From positions 1 through 33,679 of IMG/VR virus record IMGVR_UViG_3300028027_000143: a stretch of 33,679 nt of DNA; one strand, given 5' to 3'. The translations under genes and the position numbers were made by a program. How positions within the stretch are numbered: the first letter of the stretch is position 1; each line of letters begins with the position of its first letter. Below are positions 1 to 7,944 of the stretch, in pieces. This stretch comes from a virus. The notes below the pieces were generated by a model. It was not told the DNA's origin and did not search any database. It worked only from the letters and a program-made list of their open reading frames with translations.

Positions 1-2
1 TC

Positions 3-849
3 ATTATTGTGATGACCCGGTGGTCTAAGAGGGACTTAACCGGTCAAATTCTAAAAAAATTCGGCTAAAGATGGCGTAGATCAGTGGGAAGTCATTGATT
101 TTCCCGCAATCATGCCCAACGGGAACCCTTTGTGGCCCGGATTCTGGTCTAAACAAGCCCTAGAAGCCCTCAGATCAGAGCTTCCAGTCTCTAAATGGGA
201 AGCGCAGTACCAACAGAACCCCACTTCCGAAGAAGGCGCAATCATTAAGCGTGAGAATTGGCAGATTTGGGAGAAAGATTCACCCCCGCAGTGTGAATAC
301 ATCATCCAATCTTGGGATACTGCGTTTGAAAAGAACAATAGAGCCGACTATTCAGCCTGTACAACGTGGGGCGTCTTCCAACATCCCAACAAACACGGTG
401 ATTTGAAGCCAAACATCATCCTCCTTGATGCGTTTAAAGCACGCATGGAGTTTCCTGAGCTAAAACACAAAGCTTTGGAGATGTGGAGGGAATGGGAACC
501 AGATACGTTGATCGTTGAGAAGAGAGCTGCCGGTGCTCCGCTCATCTATGAGATGAGAAAGATGGGAATCCCTATGTCAGAGTATACGCCGGGCAAAGGA
601 AACGATAAGATATCGCGTGTAAACGCAATCTCAGACTTATTTGCCTCTGGAATTGTTTGGTGTCCTGAGACCCGCTGGGCTGAGGAAGTGATGGATGAGT
701 TAGCTTCCTTCCCCAACGGCGATCATGATGACCTTGTTGACTCAAGCAGTCAGGCTTTGATGCGTTTTCGCTTGGGTGGCTTTATCTCCATCGATTCAGA
801 TGAAGAAGATGAGCCTACTTACCACCGCAGAAAAGTAGAGTACTACTAA
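3..849 (+). CDS. terL: Terminase large subunit, C-terminal part (frameshifted, 5' truncated by window)
   Basis: The large terminase is the ATP-driven motor and nuclease that cuts and packages phage DNA into the prohead. The window opens inside the gene. Bases 3-59 read IIVMTRWSKRDLTGQ, a typical TerL stretch at the end of the ATPase domain. The reading frame then moves by one base around the A7 run at 53-59, and continues as KDGVDQWEVIDFPAIMP to the stop at 847-849. Removing one A restores an uninterrupted protein. The nuclease domain (RNase H fold) is visible: SWDTAF (bases 313-330) carries the first acidic residue, LIVEKR the second, and FPNGDHDDLVDSS near the C-terminus the metal-binding aspartates. 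An ATG at 112 gives a 245-residue open frame, but it lies inside the conserved region and is unlikely to be the true start. The portal gene follows after 8 bases. Confidence 0.93.
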
Positions 850-857
850 GGAATATT

Positions 858-3347
858 ATGAGCATTGAACAATCATTGAGCCAAGCTCCATTGGGTTTAA
901 GCGGTCTAGAAATTGACGATACCCCAGCCATTGAGATTGAAATTGAGAACCCAGAAGGCGTCAGAATTGGCATCGACGGGATGGAAATTGACCTCATGCC
1001 AGAAGAAGATGAGGAAGGTTTTGATGACAACCTTGCCGAGTACATGGATGAAGGTGAACTTGAGAAGATTGCAAGTGACCTAATTGGGATGGTAGACACA
1101 GACATCAACTCCCGTAAAGACTGGGTAGAGATGTATGTCAAAGGTCTTGATGTTTTGGGGATGAAATATGAAGAGCGTACTGAGCCATGGCTGGGGGCGT
1201 GTGGTGTATTTTCAACTGTTCTTACCGAAGCCGCAGTGCGCTTTCAAAGCGAAACAATCATTGAAACCTTTCCGGCTCAAGGCCCAGTCAAGACGGAAAT
1301 CATTGGTGCAATTGACAAACTTAAAGAGGAAGCTGCGGAGCGTGTCAGAGATGACATGAACTTTAGACTCACGGAAGGTATGCCTGAGTACCGTCCTGAG
1401 CATGAGCGTCTTTTGTATTCTCTAGGTCTGGCTGGCGCAGCCTTTAAAAAGGTCTACTACGACCCAAGCCTAGGCCGCCAAGCGTCTATCTTTATCCCAG
1501 CAGAAGATGTCATCATCCCTTACGGTGCTTCTAGCGCCATGACATCAGAGCGTGTGACCCACATCATGCGCAAGACAAAGAATGACATCCGTAAGCTTCA
1601 AGTTAACGGGTTCTATATTGACTGCGATCTGGGTGATCCTCTTCAGTTCTACACCGACGTAGAAAAGAAAAAGGCAGAAGACCAAGGCTACAGTTTAAAC
1701 GACGATGACCGTTACCAAGTCTATGAGATCCATGTAGACTATGACCTGCCCGGCTATGAAGATGAAGATGGAATTGCTCTTCCATATGTCATCACATTGG
1801 AGCGAGGAACAACTAAGATTCTTGCTATTCGCCGTAACTGGGGTGAAGACGACAAACATAAGCTCAAGCGCCAGCACTTTGTCCAGTACACATATGTACC
1901 CGGATTCGGTGCTTATGGCCTAGGTTTGATTCACCTGATCGGTGGATACGCCCGTGCAGGCACATCCTTGATTCGTCAGCTGGTAGACGCAGGAACCTTG
2001 TCTAACTTGCCCGGAGGTCTTAAGACCCGTGGTCTTCGCATCAAAGGCGACGACACACCAATCCAGCCGGGTGAGTTCCGTGATGTTGACGTGCCTAGCG
2101 GCTCGGTTAAAGAGAACATCATGGCGTTGCCATATAAAGAACCATCTCAGGTTCTGCTGGCCCTGTTGAATCAAATTACAGATGAAGGACGCAGACTTGG
2201 CTCAATCGCAGATATGAACATCAGCGATATGTCTGCCAACGCTCCCGTAGGTACAACTCTGGCGTTGTTAGAGCGCCAGTTAAAAACCATGTCTGCGGTA
2301 CAGGCTCGTGTTCATTATTCAATGAAGCAAGAGTTTAAACTGCTCAAAGAAATCATTCGTGATTACATGCCAGAGGATTATGAATACACCCCAGTATTTG
2401 GAACTCCTCAAGCCAAACGAGCAGACTATGACATGGTGGATGTTATCCCCGTGTCAGATCCTAATTCCGCCACGATGGCTCAAAGGATCATGCAGTACCA
2501 AGCAGTCATTCAGTTGGCTCAAGGCGCTCCTCAGATCTACAACCTACCAGTCCTGCACCGCCAGATGATTGAAGTTCTGGGAATTAAAAACGCAGACAAG
2601 CTTGTACCTGTAGAGGATGACATGAAGCCAAGAGATCCTGTCTCTGAAAATATGTCTTTCTTGACCGGTAAACCTACCAAAGCGTTTATCTACCAAGACC
2701 ACGATGCTCACATTGCTGTCCACACATCAATGATGCAAGATCCTATTGTGATGGGCCAACTGGGTCAGAACCCAATGGCTCAGCAAATGCAAGCTTCTAT
2801 CATGGCTCACGTAGCAGAACACGTAGCATTCCAATACCGCACAAAAATTGAACAGCGTCTTGGTGCTACCTTACCAAAACCTGACACTGAAATGTCAGAG
2901 GACGTGGAAGTTCAACTCTCTAAACTTGTTGCTCAAGCTGCAACCCAGTTGCTTCAAATTGATAAAAACCAAGCAGCTCAACAACAAGCCCAACAACAGA
3001 TGCAAGATCCTGTTGTGCAAATGCAACAAGCTGAATTGCAAATCAAACAACAAGATGCGCAGACAAAAGCGCAGAAGGTTCAGGGAGATTTAGCAATCAA
3101 GCAAGCAGAACTTCAGCTCAAAGCTCAACAGCTTCAGTCTCAGCAAGGTGAGAACCCAGCAATGGCTGCACAAAAAGCGCAACAAGAAATTGCTGTTCAA
3201 GCAATGAAGCACCAAGCTGAAATGAAACGTGCCCAAGAGGAGCATCAACAGTCCTTGATGCATAACCAGCAAGCACAAGATTTGCAAGCTAAACAACAGC
3301 TTTTGCAAATGATGTTGAACGCAAAAAATCAACCGAGAGGTGAATGA
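858..3347 (+). CDS. Portal protein
   Basis: The portal forms the dodecameric ring at one capsid vertex through which DNA is packaged and ejected. The 829-residue product is long, comparable with P22-type portals. Its middle holds the recognisable core: GFGAYGLGLIHLIGGYARAG, then DAGTLSNLPGGLKTRGLRIK, and later the NAPVGTTLALLERQLKTMSA helix region. The N-terminus (residues about 1-80) is strongly acidic. The last 150 or so residues are rich in Gln, Ala and Lys and look like one long coiled coil, matching the barrel extension seen in podovirus portals. It lies directly after terL, with TAAGGA overlapping the terL stop as ribosome binding site, in the usual packaging order. The stop overlaps the next start by ATGA. 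Confidence 0.93.
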   Translation: MSIEQSLSQAPLGLSGLEIDDTPAIEIEIENPEGVRIGIDGMEIDLMPEEDEEGFDDNLAEYMDEGELEKIASDLIGMVDTDINSRKDWVEMYVKGLDVLGMKYEERTEPWLGACGVFSTVLTEAAVRFQSETIIETFPAQGPVKTEIIGAIDKLKEEAAERVRDDMNFRLTEGMPEYRPEHERLLYSLGLAGAAFKKVYYDPSLGRQASIFIPAEDVIIPYGASSAMTSERVTHIMRKTKNDIRKLQVNGFYIDCDLGDPLQFYTDVEKKKAEDQGYSLNDDDRYQVYEIHVDYDLPGYEDEDGIALPYVITLERGTTKILAIRRNWGEDDKHKLKRQHFVQYTYVPGFGAYGLGLIHLIGGYARAGTSLIRQLVDAGTLSNLPGGLKTRGLRIKGDDTPIQPGEFRDVDVPSGSVKENIMALPYKEPSQVLLALLNQITDEGRRLGSIADMNISDMSANAPVGTTLALLERQLKTMSAVQARVHYSMKQEFKLLKEIIRDYMPEDYEYTPVFGTPQAKRADYDMVDVIPVSDPNSATMAQRIMQYQAVIQLAQGAPQIYNLPVLHRQMIEVLGIKNADKLVPVEDDMKPRDPVSENMSFLTGKPTKAFIYQDHDAHIAVHTSMMQDPIVMGQLGQNPMAQQMQASIMAHVAEHVAFQYRTKIEQRLGATLPKPDTEMSEDVEVQLSKLVAQAATQLLQIDKNQAAQQQAQQQMQDPVVQMQQAELQIKQQDAQTKAQKVQGDLAIKQAELQLKAQQLQSQQGENPAMAAQKAQQEIAVQAMKHQAEMKRAQEEHQQSLMHNQQAQDLQAKQQLLQMMLNAKNQPRGE

Positions 3348-3541
3348 TGGACAAACTGCTTGAGAGTTTAAACAAGAAGCTTGATGAACATGTCAAGCAG
3401 TTAGTCGATGTTGTCAGTGGTGGTGGTGCTAAATCCCACGATCACTACAAAGAACTGTGCGGAACGATCCGGGGTCTGCAAACCGCGCAGTATGAACTTG
3501 CTGACCTCGTGCGTAAAACTAAGGACTATGACGATGACTGA
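3344..3541 (+). CDS. Small hypothetical protein between portal and co-chaperonin
   Basis: This 65-residue protein is not recognised. It is mostly predicted helical (LLESLNKKLDEHVKQLVDVV, then GTIRGLQTAQYELADLVRK), has a short glycine turn (SGGGAKSH) and ends in an acidic DYDDD tail. It starts in an ATGATG that overlaps the portal stop; either ATG (3344 or 3347) could be used. Its end overlaps the start of the GroES-like gene, so all three genes are probably translationally coupled. Short helical proteins occur in this place in related podovirus head modules, but I cannot assign a role. It carries one GTTTAAAC site at 3366-3373, read as Ser-Leu-Asn. Confidence 0.75.
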   Translation: MMDKLLESLNKKLDEHVKQLVDVVSGGGAKSHDHYKELCGTIRGLQTAQYELADLVRKTKDYDDD

Positions 3542-3938
3542 ATTTGATGTTAGTGCGGTTGATCTAAGCGGTGTGCTAAATACCAACGCTGAAGAGAAAG
3601 CCAAACAAGTACCAGATCCGGCAACTTACCACCTCCTCTGTATGCTACCCAAAGCAGAAGAAGAGTTTAGTGAGACCGGTATTTTGAAATCTGCGACTGC
3701 GATGTATCACGAGGAGCTTCTTTCCCCCGTGTTATTTGTTGCAAAGATTGGCCCTGATGCGTTTAAAGACGCCTCTCGTTTCCCCTCTGGCCCAAGCTGT
3801 AAGGTAGGTGACTTTGTGTTAGTGCGTCCTAACACCGGAACCCGCATGAAGATTCACGGCACTGAGTGGAGATTGATCAATGATGATTCCGTGCAAGCGG
3901 TTGTGCAAGACCCCCGTGGTATCCAACGACCAAGTTAA
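3528..3938 (+). CDS. GroES-like co-chaperonin
   Basis: The 136-residue product has the layout of a GroES (Cpn10) domain, the lid that works with GroEL in folding large proteins such as capsid subunits. The evidence is the order of elements: YHLLCMLPKAEEEFSETGIL resembles the first strand and mobile loop, SPVLFVAKIGPDAF the central V-x-V-G-x-G-type strand, CKVGDFVLVRPNTGTRMKI the KVGD-x-V segment, and LINDDSVQAVVQDP the final strand (GroES: ...D-I-L-A-I-V). The open frame extends upstream to 3408, but that part lies inside the previous gene in another frame. ATG 3528 (or 3534) is therefore the likely start. Its position between portal and scaffold fits a role in head assembly. No GroEL is seen, so the host GroEL is the presumed partner. 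Confidence 0.78.
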   Translation: MTMTEFDVSAVDLSGVLNTNAEEKAKQVPDPATYHLLCMLPKAEEEFSETGILKSATAMYHEELLSPVLFVAKIGPDAFKDASRFPSGPSCKVGDFVLVRPNTGTRMKIHGTEWRLINDDSVQAVVQDPRGIQRPS

Positions 3939-3948
3939 GGAGTAAATC

Positions 3949-4911
3949 ATGGCCGATACAGAAAAAACAGAATTTGAGTTTCCTGATGAAGCAGAACAAA
4001 ACCCCCGTAAAGGTGGGAAAGTTGTAGAAACTGAGTCAGTTGAAGAAGAAAAACCTGAGATTGAAGTGGTGGATGACACCCCAGAGGAGGACAGATACCG
4101 TACTCCAATGGCCGAAGCCCCGCAAGATCCTACCGAAGAAGAACTTGCAACATACTCTGAGAGTGTAAAAAACAGGTTTAAACACTTCACAAAAGGCTAT
4201 CACGAAGAACGCAGAGCCAAAGAGGCTGCTGAACGTGAAAAAGACGAGGCTCTTCGCATTGCTCAGGCGGTGTTTGAAGAGAACAAACGCTTAAAAGGCT
4301 CAGTCAATCAGAACCAACAAGCTTTGCTAGAACAAGCAAAGAAAGTTGTTAACTCTGAGATTGAAAATGCTAAGCGGCAGTACAAAGAAGCTTACGAGTC
4401 TGGAGATGCGGATAAGTTGTTAGAAGCGCAGGAAGCACTAACTACCGCCAAGATCCGCGCAGATAAAGTAAATAATTTTAAACCTGCCCCTTTACAGGAA
4501 AGAGAAACTCCTGTACAAATCACACCACAGCCTCAACAAGCTGCACCCGTTGACGAAAAACTACTTGCATGGCAAGACCGAAATCAGTGGTTTGGAAGCA
4601 ATAAACGGATGACTTCATACGCTCTAGGGCTGCATGAAGAGCTTGTAGAGAACGGTATCAGGGTTGGCAGTGAAGAGTACTATAAACGTATTGACACTGA
4701 CATCCGAGAAAGATTCCCAGACCAAGTTGGAGCCGGGGAGTCCGTTGATGCGAAACCTCAACGTACCAAATCCAATGTTGTTTCACCTGCCACCCGTAGT
4801 ACAGCGCCTAAAAAGATCGTACTAACGCAGACACAAGTGAATATCGCCAAGCGGTTGGGAGTTCCTTTGGAACTGTACGCCCGTAAGGTTGCTGAAGAAA
4901 TGAGGAAATAA
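3949..4911 (+). CDS. Capsid scaffolding-type protein
   Basis: The 320-residue protein is interpreted as the scaffold that templates prohead assembly and is later lost. Residues 1-60 are very acidic (FEFPDEAEQNP, ESVEEEKPEIEVVDDTPEED). A long charged helix or coiled coil follows at residues about 65-180, with many Glu, Lys, Ala and Gln. The C-terminal tail is basic (KKIVLTQTQVNIAKRLGVPL, then ARKVAEEMRK), the type of segment that binds the coat protein in P22-like scaffolds. The position between portal and major capsid gene is classical for scaffolds. The identification rests on composition and position, not on a catalytic motif. TAAGGAG directly precedes its ATG and overlaps the stop of the co-chaperonin gene. 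Confidence 0.8.
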   Translation: MADTEKTEFEFPDEAEQNPRKGGKVVETESVEEEKPEIEVVDDTPEEDRYRTPMAEAPQDPTEEELATYSESVKNRFKHFTKGYHEERRAKEAAEREKDEALRIAQAVFEENKRLKGSVNQNQQALLEQAKKVVNSEIENAKRQYKEAYESGDADKLLEAQEALTTAKIRADKVNNFKPAPLQERETPVQITPQPQQAAPVDEKLLAWQDRNQWFGSNKRMTSYALGLHEELVENGIRVGSEEYYKRIDTDIRERFPDQVGAGESVDAKPQRTKSNVVSPATRSTAPKKIVLTQTQVNIAKRLGVPLELYARKVAEEMRK

Positions 4912-4913
4912 AA

Positions 4914-5369
4914 ATGGAAAAGTCTATCGCCCGTCAAGGCCGTGATCTGAGCACCCGCGAATCTGCGGAACGTCCAAAACAATGGATGCCTCCACAGCTT
5001 CTACCTGACCCCAATCCGGAGGCAGGTTATGCGTATCGCTGGATAAGGATTGCGTCGCTAGGTAAAGATGATGCCACGAACATTTCCGGTAAGTTACGCG
5101 AAGGCTGGGAACCTGTTAAGGCTTCTGACCATCCCGAAATCCGTCTGTTTGGTTCTTCCAACGGGAAGTTTCCTGACAGTATTGAAGTCGGTGGTCTGTT
5201 GCTTTGCAAAACACCTGTGGAGTTTACTGAACAGCGAAATGATTACTACCGAAAACAATCGGAAGCTCAAATGGCCTCAGTGGATAACACTTACATGCGC
5301 GAGAATGATCCGAGGATGCCTATGTTCAAAGAACGTAAGTCCACGGTCACTTTCGGAAAAGGTCTTTAA
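4914..5369 (+). CDS. Conserved phage head-module protein of unknown function
   Basis: This 151-residue protein has no motif that I can tie to a function. It begins with a charged stretch (RQGRDLSTRESAER), followed by a proline-rich linker (WMPPQLLPDPNPEAG) and a compact mixed region with YRWIRIASLGKDD, REGWEPVKASDHPE and a GLLLCKTP segment. It ends with a charged helix around YYRKQSEAQMASVDNTYMRE. There is no signal peptide or membrane segment. The start lies 2 bases after the scaffold stop, and AGGAAAT inside the scaffold 3' end serves as ribosome binding site. Its place between scaffold and capsid genes suggests a head or prohead role. Confidence 0.8.
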   Translation: MEKSIARQGRDLSTRESAERPKQWMPPQLLPDPNPEAGYAYRWIRIASLGKDDATNISGKLREGWEPVKASDHPEIRLFGSSNGKFPDSIEVGGLLLCKTPVEFTEQRNDYYRKQSEAQMASVDNTYMRENDPRMPMFKERKSTVTFGKGL

Positions 5370-5387
5370 TTTTTCTGGAGTCTATAG

Positions 5388-6002
5388 ATGGCATACCCTA
5401 CCATTGACAAGACGTATGGTTTCAAGCCTGTCAATCGCATTGACGGCCTACCCTACGCCGGAGCGATCCGTCAAATCCCCGTAGCACCTGCTTACGCTAC
5501 AGCAATCCTGAACGGTGACACCGTTAAGATTGATACTAACGGCTACATCGTAGCTGCTAGTACAACCAATTCAGGTAGTGTTGTTGGTGTTTTAGTTGGT
5601 TGTTCTTACATCAACTCTTTGAGCCAGCCTACGTTTAGCCAGTACTATCCTGCGGCGACCTCAACATCTACCAACATGGCTTTTGCCTTTGTTGTGGATG
5701 ATCCTATGGCAGCTTTCAAAGTTTGCGCCACTGTCGCTGGTTCCACCACTCCTACAGCTTATAGCCGTGCTTTGGTTGGTTCTAACGTCGCTTTGGTTGC
5801 TAACGTTGGTTCTACCACCACTGGTGACTCTTATTATGGTATTGACGGTTCTTCCGCTAACACCACCAATACGTTGCCCGTTCGTGTGATCGACGTTGTG
5901 CCTGATACAGCTACAGGTAATGCTAACGTAGCTGCCACGACTTACTACGAGTTCCTCGTTAAGTTCAACACAAATCAGTATAACAATACTGAAGGCATCT
6001 AA
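5388..6002 (+). CDS. Putative head decoration or minor capsid protein
   Basis: The 204-residue protein is rich in Ala, Thr, Val, Ser and Asn with few charges, as in beta-structured virion proteins. It begins MAYPTIDKTYGFKPVNRIDG, followed by a Pro/Ala segment and a barrel-like stretch (GDTVKIDTNGYIVAASTTNS, VVGVLVGCSYIN). The pattern of a short N-terminal arm, then 'I-L-N-G-D-x-V', then G-x-V-V-G-V-L resembles small capsid decoration proteins encoded next to major capsid genes. It lies 13 bases before the major capsid gene in the same orientation. A TGGAG ribosome site is present at about 5376-5380. The structural role is likely; decoration versus minor capsid protein cannot be settled here. 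Confidence 0.75.
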   Translation: MAYPTIDKTYGFKPVNRIDGLPYAGAIRQIPVAPAYATAILNGDTVKIDTNGYIVAASTTNSGSVVGVLVGCSYINSLSQPTFSQYYPAATSTSTNMAFAFVVDDPMAAFKVCATVAGSTTPTAYSRALVGSNVALVANVGSTTTGDSYYGIDGSSANTTNTLPVRVIDVVPDTATGNANVAATTYYEFLVKFNTNQYNNTEGI

Positions 6003-6015
6003 GGAGTAACTTAAA

Positions 6016-6924
6016 ATGGCTATTTCACGCGCACAACTATTGAAAGAGTTGCTCCCCGGTCTGAACGCATTGTTCGGTCTTGAGTACGCTAAGTACGGCG
6101 AAGAGCATAAAGAGATCTACGAAACAGAGACATCTGAGCGTAGCTTTGAAGAAGAGACCAAGCTGTCTGGTTTCTCTGCTGCACCAGTCAAAAACGAGGG
6201 TTCTGCCATCGCTTATGACAATGCACAGGAAGCATGGACTGCACGTTACACCCACGAAACCATTGCGATGGGCTTCTCCATCACTGAGGAAGCTGTGGAA
6301 GATAACTTGTATGACAGCTTGTCTTCACGTTATACCAAGGCTTTGGCCCGTGGTATGGCTTACACCAAGCAAGTCAAAGGTGCTTATGTGTTGAACAACG
6401 CTTTCACCGGCGGCCCAACATATGGCGACGGCGTGGTGCTTTGCTCTACTGCTCACCCCTTGGTGTCTGGTGGTACTAACAGCAACACTCCATCTACCGC
6501 TGCTGACTTGAATGAAACTTCGTTGGAAAACGCAGTTATTCAAATCGCTGCTTGGACAGATGAGCGTGGTTTGCTGATCGCCGCTAAGCCTAAGAAGTTG
6601 ATTGTTCCTCCTTCTTTGATGTTCGTTGCTACTCGTCTGCTGGAAACCGAACTCCGTGTTTCTACTGCTGATAACGATATCAACGCTATCAAGAACAACG
6701 GTTCAATTCCTGAAGGCTATACCGTTAACCACTTCTTGACAGACACCAACGCTTGGTTCCTGTTGACTGACGTGCCTAACGGTTTGAAGCACTTCGTTCG
6801 CACCCCTATGTCTACCGGCATGGATGGTGACTTTGACACAGGTAACGTTCGTTACAAAGCCCGTGAGCGTTACAGCTTCGGCGTGTCTGATCCTTTGGGC
6901 ATCTTCGGTTCACCCGGAGCCTAA
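6016..6924 (+). CDS. Major capsid protein
   Basis: The 302-residue product is the most likely major capsid (HK97-fold) subunit. It starts with a helical arm (MAISRAQLLKELLPGLNALF), continues through an E-loop-like region with ERSFEEETKLSGFSAAPV, and contains the segment YTHETIAMGFSITEEAVEDN typical of Mu gpT-like and related capsid proteins. A central region, CSTAHPLVSGGTNSN, matches the conserved 'L-x-S-x-x-H' element of these capsids. The final part reads FGVSDPLGIFGSPGA. It follows the scaffold and decoration-type genes, has a good TAAGGAG site, and is followed at once by a strong terminator, as expected for the most highly expressed head gene. Confidence 0.88.
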   Translation: MAISRAQLLKELLPGLNALFGLEYAKYGEEHKEIYETETSERSFEEETKLSGFSAAPVKNEGSAIAYDNAQEAWTARYTHETIAMGFSITEEAVEDNLYDSLSSRYTKALARGMAYTKQVKGAYVLNNAFTGGPTYGDGVVLCSTAHPLVSGGTNSNTPSTAADLNETSLENAVIQIAAWTDERGLLIAAKPKKLIVPPSLMFVATRLLETELRVSTADNDINAIKNNGSIPEGYTVNHFLTDTNAWFLLTDVPNGLKHFVRTPMSTGMDGDFDTGNVRYKARERYSFGVSDPLGIFGSPGA

Positions 6925-6932
6925 TAGGCATC

Positions 6933-6963
6933 AAAAAAAGAGGGAGCTTCGGCTCCCTTTTTT
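6933..6963 (+). terminator. Rho-independent terminator after the major capsid gene
   Basis: A six-base-pair stem GGGAGC (6942-6947) and GCTCCC (6952-6957) closes a TTCG loop and is followed by six T (6958-6963). Seven A precede the stem, so it could extend by A-U pairs and could also work in reverse. It ends the head operon nine bases after the capsid stop codon. Confidence 0.93.
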
Positions 6964-6964
6964 G

Positions 6965-6993
6965 TTGCATTGGTTTAAACGAAGTGGTATAAA
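6965..6993 (+). promoter_or_regulatory. Candidate sigma70-type promoter
   Basis: TTGCAT (6965-6970) and TATAAA (6988-6993) are separated by exactly 17 bases. The -10 box matches the consensus at five of six positions, the -35 box at three of six. The pair lies right after the capsid terminator and 90 bases before the next start codon, where a new transcript must begin. The 17-base spacer holds the palindrome GTTTAAAC (6973-6980), which could serve as an operator. No transcription data support this. Confidence 0.55.
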
Positions 6994-7014
6994 CATATTA
7001 ATCCGGGCTTTCCG

Positions 7015-7057
7015 GTGCATCAAACTGTCCCGGCAGACAACATACGGATTGATGCAC
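7015..7057 (+). promoter_or_regulatory. Inverted repeat in the leader of the 7083 gene
   Basis: GTGCATCAA (7015-7023) and TTGATGCAC (7049-7057) are perfect inverted repeats of nine bases separated by 25 bases. The interval has a smaller hairpin (TGTC...GACA), and a CCGG...CCGG pair (7003-7006 and 7012-7015) overlaps the left arm. In RNA this could form a leader hairpin ending 13 bases before the AAGGA ribosome site at 7071. It might protect the mRNA 5' end or control translation; alternatively it is a DNA-binding site. Confidence 0.6.
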
Positions 7058-7082
7058 TTAACTTGTATGTAAGGAATACATC

Positions 7083-7631
7083 ATGGCACGTACTACGTTT
7101 CAAGGCCCAGTTCGTTCATTGGGCGGCATCTATCAACAAGGCCCAGCGTCTGTAGTTGATATCACAACAAGCACCACATTAAGCCCAGAAGCCCACGGCG
7201 GTCGCATTATTGCTGTTGGTGGCTCTTTGGCGGCAGCTGTTACTTTGACATTGCCTGCAATCAATGTATCAGCTAATCCCACAACATCTGGCCCCGGCCA
7301 AGATCCAAGCACAGCCAACAACGAAGGCGTGACTTACACAATCTGGGTTCCTACTACCATTTCTACAAGTTCTTTGAAGATTGGTACTACTTCCGGTTCT
7401 AGTGACTTGTTCATTGGCTCTGTTATTTCTATTGACTCAGACACATCTGGTGCAGTTGTTGGTTTCTCTGCTAACGGTTCTTCTAATGACTTCATCAACT
7501 TGAACGGTTCAACTACCGGTGGCGTTGCTGGCACATGGATTCAAATCGTGGCAGTTGCAGCTGACAAGTACATGGTGACTGGCGTTGTTGTCGGCTCTGG
7601 TACTGTGGCTACACCGTTCGCAGATTCCTAA
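7083..7631 (+). CDS. Putative virion surface protein in its own transcription unit
   Basis: The 182-residue protein is rich in Thr, Ser, Gly, Val and Ala, has very few charges and no cysteine, and is likely all-beta. The N-terminus MARTTFQGPVRSLGGIYQQG resembles an anchoring arm seen in environmental phage structural proteins. The rest (GGRIIAVGGSLAAAVTLTLP, VTYTIWVPTTISTSSLKIGT, GTWIQIVAVAADKYMVTG) looks like a secreted or virion beta-barrel, perhaps a head fibre or decoration subunit. It is isolated between two strong UUCG terminators and behind a candidate promoter, so it is probably expressed separately and at high copy. The ribosome site AAGGA lies seven bases before the ATG. Confidence 0.78.
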   Translation: MARTTFQGPVRSLGGIYQQGPASVVDITTSTTLSPEAHGGRIIAVGGSLAAAVTLTLPAINVSANPTTSGPGQDPSTANNEGVTYTIWVPTTISTSSLKIGTTSGSSDLFIGSVISIDSDTSGAVVGFSANGSSNDFINLNGSTTGGVAGTWIQIVAVAADKYMVTGVVVGSGTVATPFADS

Positions 7632-7638
7632 TCAACCC

Positions 7639-7660
7639 AAGGGGCTTCGGCCCCTTTTTT
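7639..7660 (+). terminator. Rho-independent terminator after the 7083 gene
   Basis: GGGGC (7641-7645) pairs with GCCCC (7650-7654) around a TTCG loop, followed by six T (7655-7660). It lies seven bases beyond the stop codon and just upstream of the AAAGGAG site of the next gene, so some read-through or a further promoter must supply the downstream genes. Confidence 0.92.
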
Positions 7661-7674
7661 AAAGGAGATTGATT

Positions 7675-7944
7675 ATGATGCAAACTGACGTAGTAGGTAA
7701 GGATTGCGCAGCTGGCGCAACCACTACTGTATATAACGGACGCGCTCGTTTTAAAGGCATTTGGTACAGTTCTTCTGGAGCTTCTACCATTGCTGTTAAA
7801 GATGGCGCAACCACATTGTTTACATTTACTGTCGCAGGTCAAGCATCGGATGATATTTGGATTCCGGGCGAAGGCGTATTGTGTGAAACAAGTCTTGTCA
7901 TAACAACTGGAGCGGGGCTTACCGCAGTGGTTTTCTATGGCTGA
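7675..7944 (+). CDS. Small beta-rich virion-type protein
   Basis: The 89-residue protein (start ATG 7675 or 7678) is not assigned to a named family. It has the alternating pattern of a small beta-sandwich: ARFKGIWYSSSGASTIAVKD, TTLFTFTVAGQASDDIWIPG, then CETSLVITTGAGLTAVVFYG. Such single-domain proteins are common as virion accessory proteins. A frame-compatible TTG at 7669 is only one base from the AAAGGAG site, so ATG 7675, seven bases from it, is the better start. The end overlaps the glycosyltransferase start by eight bases, so the two are probably translationally coupled. Confidence 0.75.
   Translation: MMQTDVVGKDCAAGATTTVYNGRARFKGIWYSSSGASTIAVKDGATTLFTFTVAGQASDDIWIPGEGVLCETSLVITTGAGLTAVVFYG

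Noticed and set aside
50-70. Programmed frameshift as first explanation for the terminase
   Set aside because: A +1 or -2 shift would be needed, the A7-T run is not a typical site for either, and a second homopolymer indel occurs in the same window. A sequencing error or mutation is simpler; it stays open in the findings.
3408-3527. Longer start for the co-chaperonin gene at 3408
   Set aside because: The extra 40 residues lie in the out-of-frame part of the upstream gene and are not GroES-like; ATG 3528 gives the expected domain start.
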